NCBI RefSeq assembly: GCF_901709675.1
Contig: NC_051094.1
Coordinates: 10,532,501-10,596,500, forward strand
DNA from: Syngnathus acus
Lineage: Eukaryota; Chordata; Actinopteri; Syngnathiformes; Syngnathidae
Direction of reading: 5' to 3'
DNA: 64,000 nucleotides
Position numbers and translations under genes: made by a program. The number at the start of each line of letters is the position of its first letter. The first letter of the stretch is position 1. The notes below the pieces were generated by a model. The model was not told the DNA's origin. It was given only the letters and a program-made list of their open reading frames with translations, and made no database searches. Below are positions 48,301 to 60,473 of the stretch, one piece after another.

Positions 48301-50274
48301 ACATCAGACATCTGAGAGTGTCAAAATGAAAAATCCTGTCCAGCAATTTAAGTGAATGATAATGTTTCTTTCTAACTTTATTGCCATGTAATACACCAGG
48401 AAGAGCGCTACATTGATAACTTTTTTTAATATTATTATCAACAGTCAGCAGGTCTCTCACTTTACCCGATACACAATTTTTGTTTTAGTTAACCTTGGTA
48501 AAGAAATAAAATAATTTTACAAACAAGTCAGCCAGAGTGACCATCAAGCAAGAGAAAAAAAGATAATGTGCAGTGTGACCCCATGCATGTTATAGAACAA
48601 GCAAGAGAATCTGTTTTTAGCAGGATCCGAAAGACAATTTTAGAATCGAAAACCCCACTTGCACAAATCACACTTTGATTGAGAAAAGTGCATCAACTGA
48701 ATTCACACACACAAGTATTCCGTCGTCAAATAAACACACGCTTGGCCTGACAAGTTGCATATCAAAGCTATGTGAACAAAATTGGATTCATTGGTGGAGT
48801 AAGATGCATGTCATTTGACAGCATGCTTAAAGTATTTCTTCTGAGATGACACTGTGAAAAAAAAAAACAGCATAAGCAGTCAGTGTCTCCCATCGATGCT
48901 GTCACAAAATGGCGCTGCAGTTCACCATTTCTCCTTGACACTCTCAATGCAAACTGCTAATTAGTGCAGAGCATTATACAACTATAAACCGCTGCCATTC
49001 TCAAGCATGTTACTGATGAGTGACAGGATTAATTGGTATGCTAAACTCAAATGACCCCCTTCATGGAGCTCTCTGAGGACGCAGAGATGGAACTTGAGGA
49101 AATGGCAAAGGTAGACGGAAAAATGACAGATCGTTTTACATCTTATCAGTTAATGTCTCTGTTCCAATCCCCAATCTGACTACCAACGCTTGCTTCATTA
49201 CTTATCTTATTCAAATGTGTCAAGAATAATCTGAAAAGGGAACGTTGAGCAGGATTTGCTAAAAACTGCAATGTCGGATCATTTTGTCTGCACATTGCCC
49301 GTGAAGAAACGCAGCGTGAGCGTGTATGAGATTCCGGCAGCAGCTGCAAGCGGACCGGGGGAGCGGGAGGACTGCAAGTGTGTGGACAGCAGAAGTTGGA
49401 GCATCTGGAGCGCGGCCACACCGCCTACAACCCACCTGAGTGGTGAAGCGGCATCATCAATAGAGCACACACCGCCCATATTATTTTCAGAACAGCTGGT
49501 AAAGAAACAGCAGTGCACATATGACGACCAAGTCATTCACAAGCTGGACAATAGAAAAAAAGAAGAGGGAGATATAGGCTATGTGGGGAGCCCACAATGT
49601 GCAAAGATACAGCAACAAGAATAAAGAAATACAATAAACACGCACACACAAAGCCTAGTTAGCCCACAATAAAATGTAGCTGAACAGACTGCAGGAGAAA
49701 TGGAAGTTTGAATAATTTATCAGTGCAAATCAGCCAAATGTGGCTAATCAAAATGCTGTAGCTTAGTGTTAGTCTGAGACCATCTCATTACATCACAAGC
49801 TAATCAAAATCTCGACAAAAAAAAAATGTGTGTATTATTTATTCAGTTTAAATCTTTAAGTAGCCAATCTGACGCTACATGGCTCAAGGGCGGCGGAACA
49901 ATGCAAGGGCAGCGGCGCATGACACTGCAGCCTCCATGAAAGGGATGCCAAGCGCAGGCGTTTACATCCATTAACTTGACAGACGGGTGGATAACGGCAG
50001 CAATGTGGGACAGTCTGCCTGCGTATGTGCAATGCGTTACCACATAACATGCTCTCGGGCTATGATGAATGAGATGAGACACATGTAAATGAAGCTGAAA
50101 GAACCTGGGGTAGGCAGCAAACGGTTTGGTGGGATTTTAATATGTATGCTAAAAAAAATGTTTACCATCTCAATAATGAATTTCAAATGAATTCAAAATG
50201 GGACGCAGGGAAATAAAAATTTGAAAGGAAAAAATCCAAAGTGAGGAAAATCATATTGTCTGGTAAAGGCCTAT
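45360..50274. other. Non-coding stretch
   Basis: No gene was confirmed. It contains a CA repeat (46633-46667), a C-run near 46691-46704 and many short unassigned frames. The 122-codon plus frame 49256-49624 shares its sequence with an opposing 85-codon frame and has no recognised motif. Patches near 46960 and 48930-49080 are well mixed. Confidence 0.4.
46633..46667. repeat. (CA)n microsatellite
   Basis: (AC)n interrupted by 'gcatgcat', followed shortly by a long C-run. Confidence 0.92.
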
Positions 50275-50650
50275 AGGCAAGGGTGCCCAACCATTAGTGC
50301 GTGGTGCAGAATCGGGACGTAGATCACGTCGTACCGGGCCGCAGCAAAAGGATAAAAAGTCTATTTGTTAATTTTAATTACGCCATGCAGCTCACAAACC
50401 TACTACTGGACGTATTTCATTCTGAAAAATGGCCCCGCATCTTTCCGACACCTCGCTTCAAACCCAAAAGTTGAACACTCACATTTACACACCACATTTA
50501 TATTAAAATTCTATTTTGCGTCGTTTGAAGATGCAAACAGCTTCCGGTATCATCTTGGTCTCCCATCACATCCAGATGAGAGCGTCATGCTATCACAAAC
50601 TATGCGTTTGCCAATGTTTGATTGGTTGTTTGGCTACTTTCATTTGCAAT
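50275..50650 (+). mobile_element. Possible hAT-type remnant
   Basis: It begins 'caagggtgcccaacc', similar to hAT ends of the type 'caggggtgcccaa', followed by 'gtagatcacgtcgtaccggg' and 'ccgcag' as in the subterminal parts of such elements. A later block 'ctcccatcacatccagatga' also looks familiar from hAT non-coding parts. The right end was not located. The plus frame 50365-50730 lies mainly within it. Confidence 0.38.
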
Positions 50651-50659
50651 TTGCAATGA

Positions 50660-53600
50660 CTTACTCTCTTTGTGTGTTGGTAGGAGCCAATCCATTTGTT
50701 TTCTATGACTTCAACTTGATGCTTAAATAAATGAAAATAGTGGCGGGATATCAAATATTCCATATAAATTGGATATATGCCTTTCATTATAGTTTTATTG
50801 TCAGATCATGTAATTATATTGCTTCACAAGCCATAATACACTGCTGCATTGATATTTTTGCCACAGCCCTACTTTATAGACTCACTGAAGACATAAAATT
50901 GATGAGTCTACAATATGAGAGTATGCACCTAGCGAAGAGATACACATTGCAGAGGGCAATGTTGTTGCTGAAACAATTCTTCTGTTGCATCACAAATTGA
51001 ACAAAAACAAAATGGTGACTTTGCTCGGGTCTTTCAGAGAACCAAATTATTCTTTGTGTTTGCATCAGCTTTGTTTCTCCTTCAGGAAAATTCTGCTTCC
51101 AGCATGAAAAAACAGTTTGTAACATTTAACAACAAGCTCTTGTACCAAATATAAGAACCTCCACTCAATATTAAGCATCTTCACATCCAATTGAAAGATA
51201 CTCACTTGAAATGAATGAATAGATAAATAGACTAATTGTTCTTCAGCAGTCTTTTAATGCTGCAACAGTATGATCATCTCTCAGGAAGCATCCAGTAAAA
51301 TCCTTCTATAAATGTGTGAGCAAACGTGAAGAGAGTTGATTGAATAAAAAGTATTTATTAATGTGTGATACTGATGTCGCCGTTTGCAGTGGTGTAAAAT
51401 TCAACAGTTTTTTACGAAAGGTTTCCAGTTGTTTGGGCTTTGTTATTCCACGACAGTATGACGTAGTGTTGTTTTAGGCAACTACAAAGTAACATTAAAG
51501 TGATGAATAACTGACCATTCTCGTCTTTGCGACGGCAGAAATTTGGATACTGAAGTTGCTCTCATTAAATCTATTGAATTAACACTGCGAGTGTAGCACA
51601 ACAGCCGAAATGGTTGCCTGCTGTCAAATGAATCAGGCAGAGCAATAATGACTACAAACGAGAAGCTTTTTGCTGACCATGTTTACAAAAAATAAGGATG
51701 TGTATATTTTGGCAGACAGTATAAGAAGCGCTCACACCAGTGTTCCCACAAACACATTAAATCTCACACCAGTACAGGGGCCAAACATTGTATAGAAGAC
51801 CTGGGTGCAGCACATGGTTTGGATTAGCAACAACTGATATGTGACCTTTAAAATAGCTCAAGTTCTGCCATGATCATCTTTCAGTGTGCAACACATTCTC
51901 CCCCTTCAAAGCTATTATTTACCAAATGTGAAAGCTACATTATTTACACGCGTGTCATCTTGCTTGAATTATCAGGATCACCAATGCATGCTTGGAATGA
52001 TGATAATGAATTAACTGGAGCACAGCCAAAAACTACATAGAACTTTAAAAAAACGAATCATTAAAGTTTACTATGTGCCTACTACTGTGTGAGTATTCGA
52101 CTTAAGAAGAGTCGTCTAAATGAGATGCAATCAGCTTCTGTGAGTTTGCAGAGTGCCAAAAAAAAAAAAACACGAATTGAAATAAACACATTGCACTCAC
52201 TCGCAGACCAGGCAGGACCTCATTTCATAAACAAGGCATAAGACTACTATTATAAGCACAAAAATATTCTAAAAGTTCTAAAAATGCCTGCAATCAAGTT
52301 ACTATACACTCTAACTGGTGTTGTAGGTTCCACATCATATCCCACCTACACTGAACCAGAAAAGGTAGAAAAAGCATCAAATAAAAGAAAATGATATCGC
52401 CATTTGAGTTGCCAGTCTTAAGTACCTCCAAAATGTGCGGGCTCGTATAGGTACAGTATGCACGTGCTCCCTCCAAGTTCCTTTTAATACCCCATTATCG
52501 GCGTAAAAAGTGGCGTACACAACTTTCAGGCCCCGTTTTATGCATACACAACTGTTATGAATGAGGCCCAAGGGCAGGAAAACTGTGCTGTATGAAAAAT
52601 CAGAATGAGTCTTTTGGGCCACCGATAGATAATTCATAAGCTTCACTATTTACATTTCCTGGGGTGCTAACACCAGTTCAAATGGCATGTGTTAGGAAAG
52701 GTGGCAAAGAGGAGCATTTAAGAGCAACAAAGGGAAAAAAAGGTGCAGATGAATCACAATAAACCAGGGAACGGTTCTGGACAAAATACTATATTTAATC
52801 CACAAGAGGACACCAGCTGCATGGTGGCTCCCACCCCGAGGCTGAGCCGCACTTAGCAGAGGCATTCCATTTCCTGATATATGTTCTGTGAAATGATGAG
52901 GTCCATAAAGCATGATGGCGCACAAGACATATTACATGTCCCGCTTGCCAGTGAAAGTGCAGGCCAGCCGCTCTGACACGTGCAGAAGCCGTGGCAGCAC
53001 GTTGACGAGGCAGGTGGAGGAGCACAGTGTACCCATTGCTCTCCAGCGGGAAGAGATGAAGCAGAAAAATCTTTTTTTTTCATAAAGCACTTGACAAAAG
53101 ATGTGCTGTGCCATGTTTAAAGGTCATCCCCGACAGAGCTCTCCATTTCACACCGCCTGTCATTCCGATTTGGTGTGTGAACAACATGGAGGCTTGTGAG
53201 CCCACTGGGTGAATGTGATGGTCTAATATAGAAAATAAACGAGACAAGAGCGCAACAGTGAAAAATCAGTTGATTACTGGCAGCGTATGTATTATTGAAA
53301 TTTGACTGATAATTGACATGAAAAAATGGTTTGGTCTCCGGAGTGCTTCCCTTCTCATCAGGTGTAAAACGACGCAAGAGTGTAGAAAATTTGGTGGACT
53401 GTCTATTTTTAAAAAATACGCCACCACAAGTTTCTCCATCAATGAATATAAAACAACTCTCGTTGAAATGATACCACTTTTAAGCAACCCTCAGACAACA
53501 TGGAAACAGATTACGTCAAAGGCAAAAACAAAGCAGATTTGCTTTTGTTTATATAAATTATCCACACTGGATTTTTGGAAGAAGTTGTACGTGCAAATTT

Positions 53601-54180
53601 GTGCTTAATGACTCATCCACTCATGCACAACTCTGCACATCTATTGACAAATTGGTAACTTGGCAATGAATTACTACCACCATGAGTGAAAAAACAATGT
53701 TTTTATCGTCTGTCTGACAGCGGCCTTTTTGAGTGAGAGTCTCTCGCAATCTGGGCGTGAAGAGATAAACATCTCCTGCTCTAATTGAAGCTAGGAAGAA
53801 GACTCAGAGTCCTCTGTAGCAAGTTGCTCTCATTTTTTTAAGTACTTGCTACGTCTGTCTGGCTAGTCGCAAAGTTAAAACATGTAGGAGAAAATCTAAA
53901 ACTGTTGTCGCTGTACTCCATCAGCAACTGACAGAAAATACTGCATGGCCATGTCTTCATCTGCCCAATGAATACACGTCTAAGGACAGATAAGGTTAAT
54001 CATAACTCACTCTCAGACAAATGATTTCATTTATCACTGAATTAATCTACGCTTACAGACAAATTGAAAGAATGAACAGGATGGACAGCTTATATTCACA
54101 GTAATGTAGCGGACAATGCCTAGGATCCAGTGCTTCTCAACTGCGAGGAACTTCATTATGACTGAAAACAATTAAGCCAG
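50660..54180. other. Non-coding stretch
   Basis: No gene was recognised. A cluster of nested minus frames at 52692-53114 reflects locally higher GC, not a known protein. Confidence 0.45.
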
Positions 54181-54189
54181 AGCAATGTA

Positions 54190-54900
54190 TGTGATGGGCT
54201 CTCATTTTGGAGTAGAAAAGCAGCACAGTCAATAGCCGGGAAATGAACACTGGACTCTAATCGCTAATGAGAAAATTGAGGAGGCGCAGGAGAGAGCCTC
54301 TTGGGAGAGGGGATAAGACAGAAAAAAAGCAACTGACAGTGTGCTTCGGGATAAAGGTAGAATCATGTTTCGATGACATAAGAGCTAAATCCCCCTTTGT
54401 CATTACAGTACCGATACTAATCATAACCTGATTCAGTCCTTATCAAATATGTAATTACTCCTCATCTCTTGGCCGTCTCCCAGTGAATAAAGTATACCTT
54501 CTTGGTAATTGACCCCAGTGTGGGCAAGGCTGTGACCGAATCCACAACGGCAATTGAAGCAATAATGGATTAAGCCCATAGCCATAACAGGGAGATGCTC
54601 TTTGCAGGGGGAAAATGAGCTAGCAAACACACACCAGGGAATGCACCTTAAAGCCAACTCAGCACACGTGTGTTGGAGGCTACTCAAGGAGCCATCCATG
54701 GCCATTCTTCTGTGTCTCCGTTTTAATGATAGCCTCAACCCTATTTCCCTCCTTTCCATCGAAACAGAAATCAATGTTAAGAAAACCCTCAGGTTTCTAA
54801 AAAGCAATAGCAATTTCTGCCTGGACGAATACATAGCAAGGAGGTGTTTTATGGCGGCAAAGCCTCAGCACTACCGGCTATGATTGGAAATTTAATAAGC
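54190..54900. promoter_or_regulatory. Possible conserved non-coding element cluster
   Basis: Balanced, repeat-free sequence with clustered cores such as 'caattgaagcaataatggat' (54551-54570) and 'tctaatcgctaatgagaaaa' (about 54257). Both strands are open over part of it (minus 54433-54834, plus 54602-54883), which suggests constraint on the DNA more than a protein. Neither product is recognised. Confidence 0.25.
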
Positions 54901-55199
54901 GGGCCTGGGTAAAAAAAAAAAAAAAACCTTGCTCTTTTTCGACTCCGCAGAGCTTTCGCTTTCTCTCACAAAGACAGAGACCTCCACACGCCACTAAATG
55001 AAATTGTGCTCGTGTGACGTGTGTTGAAAATAAACCAGCTTGGTTGACTTCATAGCATTCACAAGGCGTCTTCGGGGATAAATACATTTACATCAGGGGA
55101 AAAAGCTACTAGAATAAGCAGTCTCACTTTGTTCATTTGCGCAGCACTGGGAGAAATGTTTCTGCTACTCTCTTACACCTTCGCATCCTGTTTCTCCAG

Positions 55200-55373
55200 C
55201 AATGCTGTGGTGAATTATTGATGTCCACCCCCCCCCCGGCACCAGCGGCACCAGCGGCACCACCCACAAGTCCCTTACAAAGCAGCCCTGTGCAAGCATC
55301 ACCAAGCTCCACTGACTCCCAGGGACGGTCGCTGCAAACGATCCCACTGACAATGTCCGATAAAGCTGAGTAG
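55200..55373 (+). CDS. Possible terminal coding exon (Pro/Ala/Ser-rich), unidentified
   Basis: A good acceptor context (pyrimidine tract from 55168, 'tttctccag' ending at 55199) precedes a frame that stays open to a TAG at 55371. The product runs from CCGELL into a Pro/Ala tract encoded by a C-run and 'caccagcgg' repeats. It then becomes non-repetitive: SPLQSSPVQASPSSTDSQGR, then SLQTIPLTMSDKAE. The non-repetitive end is what makes it look coding. I do not recognise the protein and see no matching upstream exon. The C-run may be unstable and could break the frame. Confidence 0.2.
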   Translation, partial: QCCGELLMSTPPPAPAAPAAPPTSPLQSSPVQASPSSTDSQGRSLQTIPLTMSDKAE

Positions 55374-55379
55374 GGGGTG

Positions 55380-57400
55380 GGGGGTAAACCCTGACATTTA
55401 AATCAATTGTTTTCTTACAATGCTATGATTTTTAATCCATCTTTATTATCATCTTCAGTGCAACACCCATGGCAACAAAGTGGTTACCTGAAGGGAAGAC
55501 AGACACAGCGTCAGCTAAATCAGAATCTCTTTTATTATTTTAGCCCAGATGGCTAATGCAGGGTGGTCGTAATGATGCAGCTTATCGCCTTAATGCTCCT
55601 TGTGTTGGAATTCAAACAGTGAGATCTAGCTTGGAGTGTCAGTTATTTGTTATTGTTTTATCCCGAGATCTCCTTTCTGCAAACAGTGTGAGGAAAAGGC
55701 ACAGATGTGAGTGAATTCCCAAAGTCTCTGAATGCATGTTTTCTCGTTCACTGCCTCGCAGAGATTGTGTGCCTACCGTCTGTGTGTGTGTGCGCTCGAG
55801 TGTTTACACAGAGAGTTATGCCACACCGAGTAGAAAAGCAGTATTGGCTTTTTTTATCTAGTCTGGAGCGATGGGTCTGAACCGGTCTCACCATGGGACT
55901 TAAGGTTTCCTAAATCCAGTGACAACCGCCGTTTATAGAAGTCTAACCAAGTCATTTAAAAAGTAAAAAAATGCATATTAAATCTTGTGCATGTTTCCAC
56001 TTTCAGCATTTCAGAATAAAAATAATTTCTATAATAGATTCCGATTTGATCACAGTGTTTGGCTTTAACATTTGCAAGATATTACACAGATGAGTAAATA
56101 AGTACTAATGATAAGTCAAATCTGAATGCATAACGGAGAGCAAAACTGCAAGACGTTTTTTTTCATTCCGAACAATTAGTTTATTTGCAAATAATGCACA
56201 CAGGAAAAAGTATTGAATACTGCACAACTTGTAATAGTAAAAATGTAAAAACGGTATTAAAAAAAACATACGTAATATGAAGATGATATGTGAGACAAAT
56301 GTGCCTCGTGCATCTCACTCATTCACTCATTTTTAATTGTCACCCAAATGAAGCAAAAAAAAAAAAAACATACTTTCTGAGAGTTCCTGCTGTGATGCTT
56401 CACTGTTTGTATTTCATGTTACAACCAAAGGCTACGTAACACCGAACATGTAAACACTCACCAGTGAGCAATGGGGAGTCCATCGTCGTCTATCGCTGCA
56501 ATCATATATTATTCATGCTTCTTCTCCCTTTATGATGCTATTCATTGTGGCAACGAGCAAAACACGGCTGGCACATACAATGAAATAAATCAAGTCTGCT
56601 CTTAAATATTTAAAGAGGATGAGACAAATCACCCAGCATACATAATGAAAAAAACATTTAGCAGCTTGTTTAAAAATGAAAAAAATTGGAGAATATGTTT
56701 TTTGGAAGCTTATGTATTCTGACAAGCTTGAGCTCAGCGTATATGAGACCCAATTCCCAGGTGGGCCTTGCGGACTGAAATAGCCATTAAGGCAACAAAG
56801 CACTTGGAACAAATTGCTTAAGTAAATGTCCAACAATAAATATTGATCACTCATCCAAAGCATCAACTTATTGTGTACATAACATTGAACAAAGTAATGA
56901 GCTCTCGAATATCCAATCAAGCATTGAACGAGTGTGCTTCTAGTTTTAAGCATAACACTCTTCCTATTGTGTTGAAGATGGCCAGACATAACAAGTAACC
57001 TTTTCTTTCATAGACAAAATGACTAACCCAAATTAAATGTACATCCAGGATGAGAATTTAGTGTTGCAGCAACAGCCCATGAAAGTGAGACAAAGTGAGG
57101 GAGGAGAAGATAAAGGAAGAACAGCAAAGCACTAAAATGTCTGCAGCGCATTAATTGTTCATGAGCAGGAGCATATAGGCAAACAAAGCCGTGATGAATG
57201 GTCTCATTTGTGCAACGAAAAAGGCCCCGCCCGCTTAGCCCGCGATCCGGGCTGAGTCCCCCCCCCCTCCATCAGCTATGTTAACAACAGGTAACTGCTT
57301 ACAAGTGACCCACACTCAGCAGATAAAGAGTTGATGCTCCACCAGCACTGATTTGGTTTCAGTCAAAGGGACGACTTTGTCTCATTGACCCTTTGGACTT
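55380..57400. other. Non-coding stretch
   Basis: No gene was recognised. The 158-codon minus frame at 56513-56989 is AT-rich with hydrophobic bias and no motif. Confidence 0.45.
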
Positions 57401-57439
57401 AAATGTTCCCACATAACATTGTAAACAAAAACTCACACT

Positions 57440-57546
57440 CCAACACACGAGAGCTATGTGCAATATTCATGATAAACTGTGTATGATCAGGCTAAAATGT
57501 TCGATACAAATAAAGCTGTATTGTATTGTATTGTATTGTATTGTAT
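57440..57546 (+). mobile_element. Retroposon 3' tail ending in (TATTG)n
   Basis: 'aaataaagctg' followed by six 'tattg' units (57517-57546) is the typical 3' end of a fish LINE or SINE whose tail is a short tandem repeat. The upstream boundary is uncertain and no coding piece is visible. Confidence 0.5.
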
Positions 57547-60386
57547 AATTTTGTGGAGTAAAAACTGAGTCTTTGCTAGCATCGTGGGCACATTTAATTG
57601 TAATTGATCACATTACATGGATCAGGAGCTCCAAATATTGATGTCAGTGAATTAGTAAGTGGTTACCCGCGTGTTCTCTCCTACGAGCTGTAGCCCACCT
57701 CCCACCGTTTTTTTTTAACTGGGGGGCTTGCTGTCAACAGGGGTGAAATTGGCACCTGTGTTTTGTATAATGCATGACTATTTTAAATGGGGTTTTTGTT
57801 TGTTTGTTTATTGCTGTTGGGTTTTTTTGGGGGTTTTTTGGAGGGGGGGACATTTCTTCTACAAAAAAGCCACCAAGAGACCCGGAATAAAAATCCCACA
57901 AAAGCTACAGATAGGTTCTAATTAGTGCAACCCCCATATAGTATACTGTATATAGCCCACGTAAGAACAATTGTGCATGTACAAGCACATACACCCCAGG
58001 GAGGTATAGAATACTGTCTGTATAACTACCCCCTCGAAGGAGTCACTACAATCTATGGTGCAAGAAATGTCAGGTAGCCATGAAGCTAATAAGCTGCATG
58101 CTCCAGCAGAGTAAAAACCAGACAAAATATTGAGAATAAATATCGGCAGATGCACAGGAGCTTCATTACAGCCCCCAAAATATTGTGTACTGCACATTAT
58201 TGCCACACCAAGATTTACCCAACCTTGTTATCATAAAGAACATTGCTCCTGTTGTCAAAAGCAGACATTTCACCGGAATGGCAATTAACTATGCCACTGG
58301 ACTGAATTTATTTACTCAGCATTATGACAGCTTGATATCTGTTATCAATAAATCTGATGAGCTAATGGTACCAGCACAGTGCACTCAGGACCACAAATGC
58401 AAAGTGACTATCTGGATAACACGTCATTCTACAATATGGGAGTCAAGAACACTTACTCAGCAAGCAATCTGATAAATATTGCCTTTCTTGTCGGGATATA
58501 CATACTTGAGTGATACATTAATGATGAACTAAACAGTGTACATTATCAGTTTCGGTTCAGAACAGGAAATAGTCAAAGTCTGAGAATAATGTGATAATCT
58601 TTCAAATAAAACAGATTTATCCTTAGTAGTAAGAGTGAAGTGCTTTCAATTGAACCCCTGACCCTTCACGTCCCTCTTAAGACGTTTGTTAACAAGGAGG
58701 TAGCAGGAAATGTTCTTCAGTGAGTGACAGGAGCACAGCAGTGAGACACTGTAATCCCAATCCATTTCTCTCCTCGGAACCCAGGCGGACGTTAGGGATA
58801 TGAGCTAGGGTCTTAAAAATACACCACTATAGTCACTTTACACACAGAAAGCATCCCTCCTTGTCTGTGGCCTTACCTCAACTCCAAAGCAAGACTCTTT
58901 ATTCCATCAACACACCTAATAAAACATGGACAAGAATAGAAACCTTCATAGGTTCCTGCTCGTGAAAAGTTCAGGACGCGTGTTTTATCAGACATTACTC
59001 GGCCACATCATGGCCAATCAAAACACACCTATGAATTTGCCAAAGTATGCTTCAACAGAACACATAATTATATTGATATTTGCACAACTGTGTCGGGTCA
59101 AGGATATCTCAGTGGGTCTGCAAAACAAAACACAATTTGGGTGGAAAAGTGGAAAAAAAAAATCCCGGAAAAATCTGAAAATATCCCAAAGTCTGGCATG
59201 TTTCAGAAGATTAGGGGGGCAGCGCTCCCTCTAGCGCCACCACTGTTTTCAAAGAGTAAATGGTACTCTAGCTAATATTCCAAATCAAATGTTGAAAACA
59301 GCTTTTCTTTAGCTCTTTAGATTTTATTAAAACCATATTTCTAGAAAACTAGACTACACCCAACATCTTCCCATACCACAACAGATTGTCTAATACATGC
59401 TTATTGCTCAGCTTTGGTGGTCGACCACTATGGCAAAAAAGTGTGCACACACACACATTACATTTCTCATGTCATAATGGAACTGACTCTGTGACATAGC
59501 TCCAAATGGTCCAAGTTATAGAACAGCAGAGATAAAAGATGAGAAAGGTCAGCTCAATCAACCATTGAGTAATGATTCATCAAAGCAAAACAACAATCAT
59601 TCCAGTAAAGCCTTATCCCCAATACAGCGCGTACCACCACAAAGAGGAGCCCCAGCAAAGCTTTTATATTCAATTATGTCCAAATCACTTTTCAAAATCA
59701 ATATACCTTGAACAGTATTGGCCTGTAACCACATCACTTTCATGACAGTGCTCAATTAAAGTGTGAAATAATGATGAGTACAAAGACATTTAAACACAAA
59801 TAATAATCTTGTATTTTTTGTAATTTTTTTTAAGCTCTTTCTTGCTGGCTTGGTGGAGGAATTAGGCCACAGCTCAAAACTTGTGGAAAATTTACAAAGG
59901 ATGCAAAAAAATGCATGACTAAGTTTGTTGTAAGCCTTTTATTACAGCTCATGATCATTTCATTGCAACATGATTTATCCTTGACAAGATATAATGAGGG
60001 AACAATGGAGCAACAATATCCAGACGCACGCTGTAAGGAATTCTCAGAAAGTTGTAGTATGTCATCCTTTTATGGCAGCTGGACATGAGAACAAGTTGTT
60101 CAAGATGTAACTCGCCATGGTTATCAGGGGCCAGTTTGCCCAAGGAGTCAAAGTTAGGGGACAAAAAGTTGCAGTCAATCTTTTCTTCCAAATCCTGCTA
60201 CATTATGATTTTGCAAATGATAAATTAAGCCCAAGTGAGTAACCAGTCGAGAGAGAGTAACCCATCCCATCCCCAAAGACAGCTGAGGTATCTCAAGTGA
60301 TCTACTTAAGCAAATATAATTCTTTTCATATTCTACTGGTATATGATATTAAGTGCAGACTTTTCATTCGGTTGGTACTGTACATC

Positions 60387-60411
60387 CAAACGTACTTCAT
60401 TTGTACGTTTG
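60387..60411. repeat. Short inverted repeat (9-bp arms)
   Basis: The arms 'caaacgtac' and 'gtacgtttg' are perfectly complementary around a 7-base loop. It could form a small hairpin; no neighbouring terminator or gene gives it a role. Confidence 0.8.
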
Positions 60412-60453
60412 TAGTGACATTTGACTTTACAGCTTGGTGACATACGGTTCTTA

Positions 60454-60473
60454 TACCTTTTTATAAAAAGGTA
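60454..60473. repeat. 20-bp perfect palindrome
   Basis: 'taccttttta' is followed immediately by its reverse complement 'taaaaaggta'. It lies about 40 bp from another inverted repeat. Confidence 0.85.

Noticed and set aside
49256-49624. 122-codon plus-strand frame (contains VKKRSVSVYEIPAAAASGPG)
   Set aside because: It looked protein-like at first, but the minus strand is open over the same bases and I could not match any family or find splice sites.
50365-50730. 121-codon plus-strand frame with hydrophobic end
   Set aside because: It falls largely in a probable hAT remnant and carries no transposase motif such as a dimerisation domain.
56513-56989. 158-codon minus-strand open frame
   Set aside because: It has AT-driven hydrophobic composition, no motif, and no splice or promoter context.
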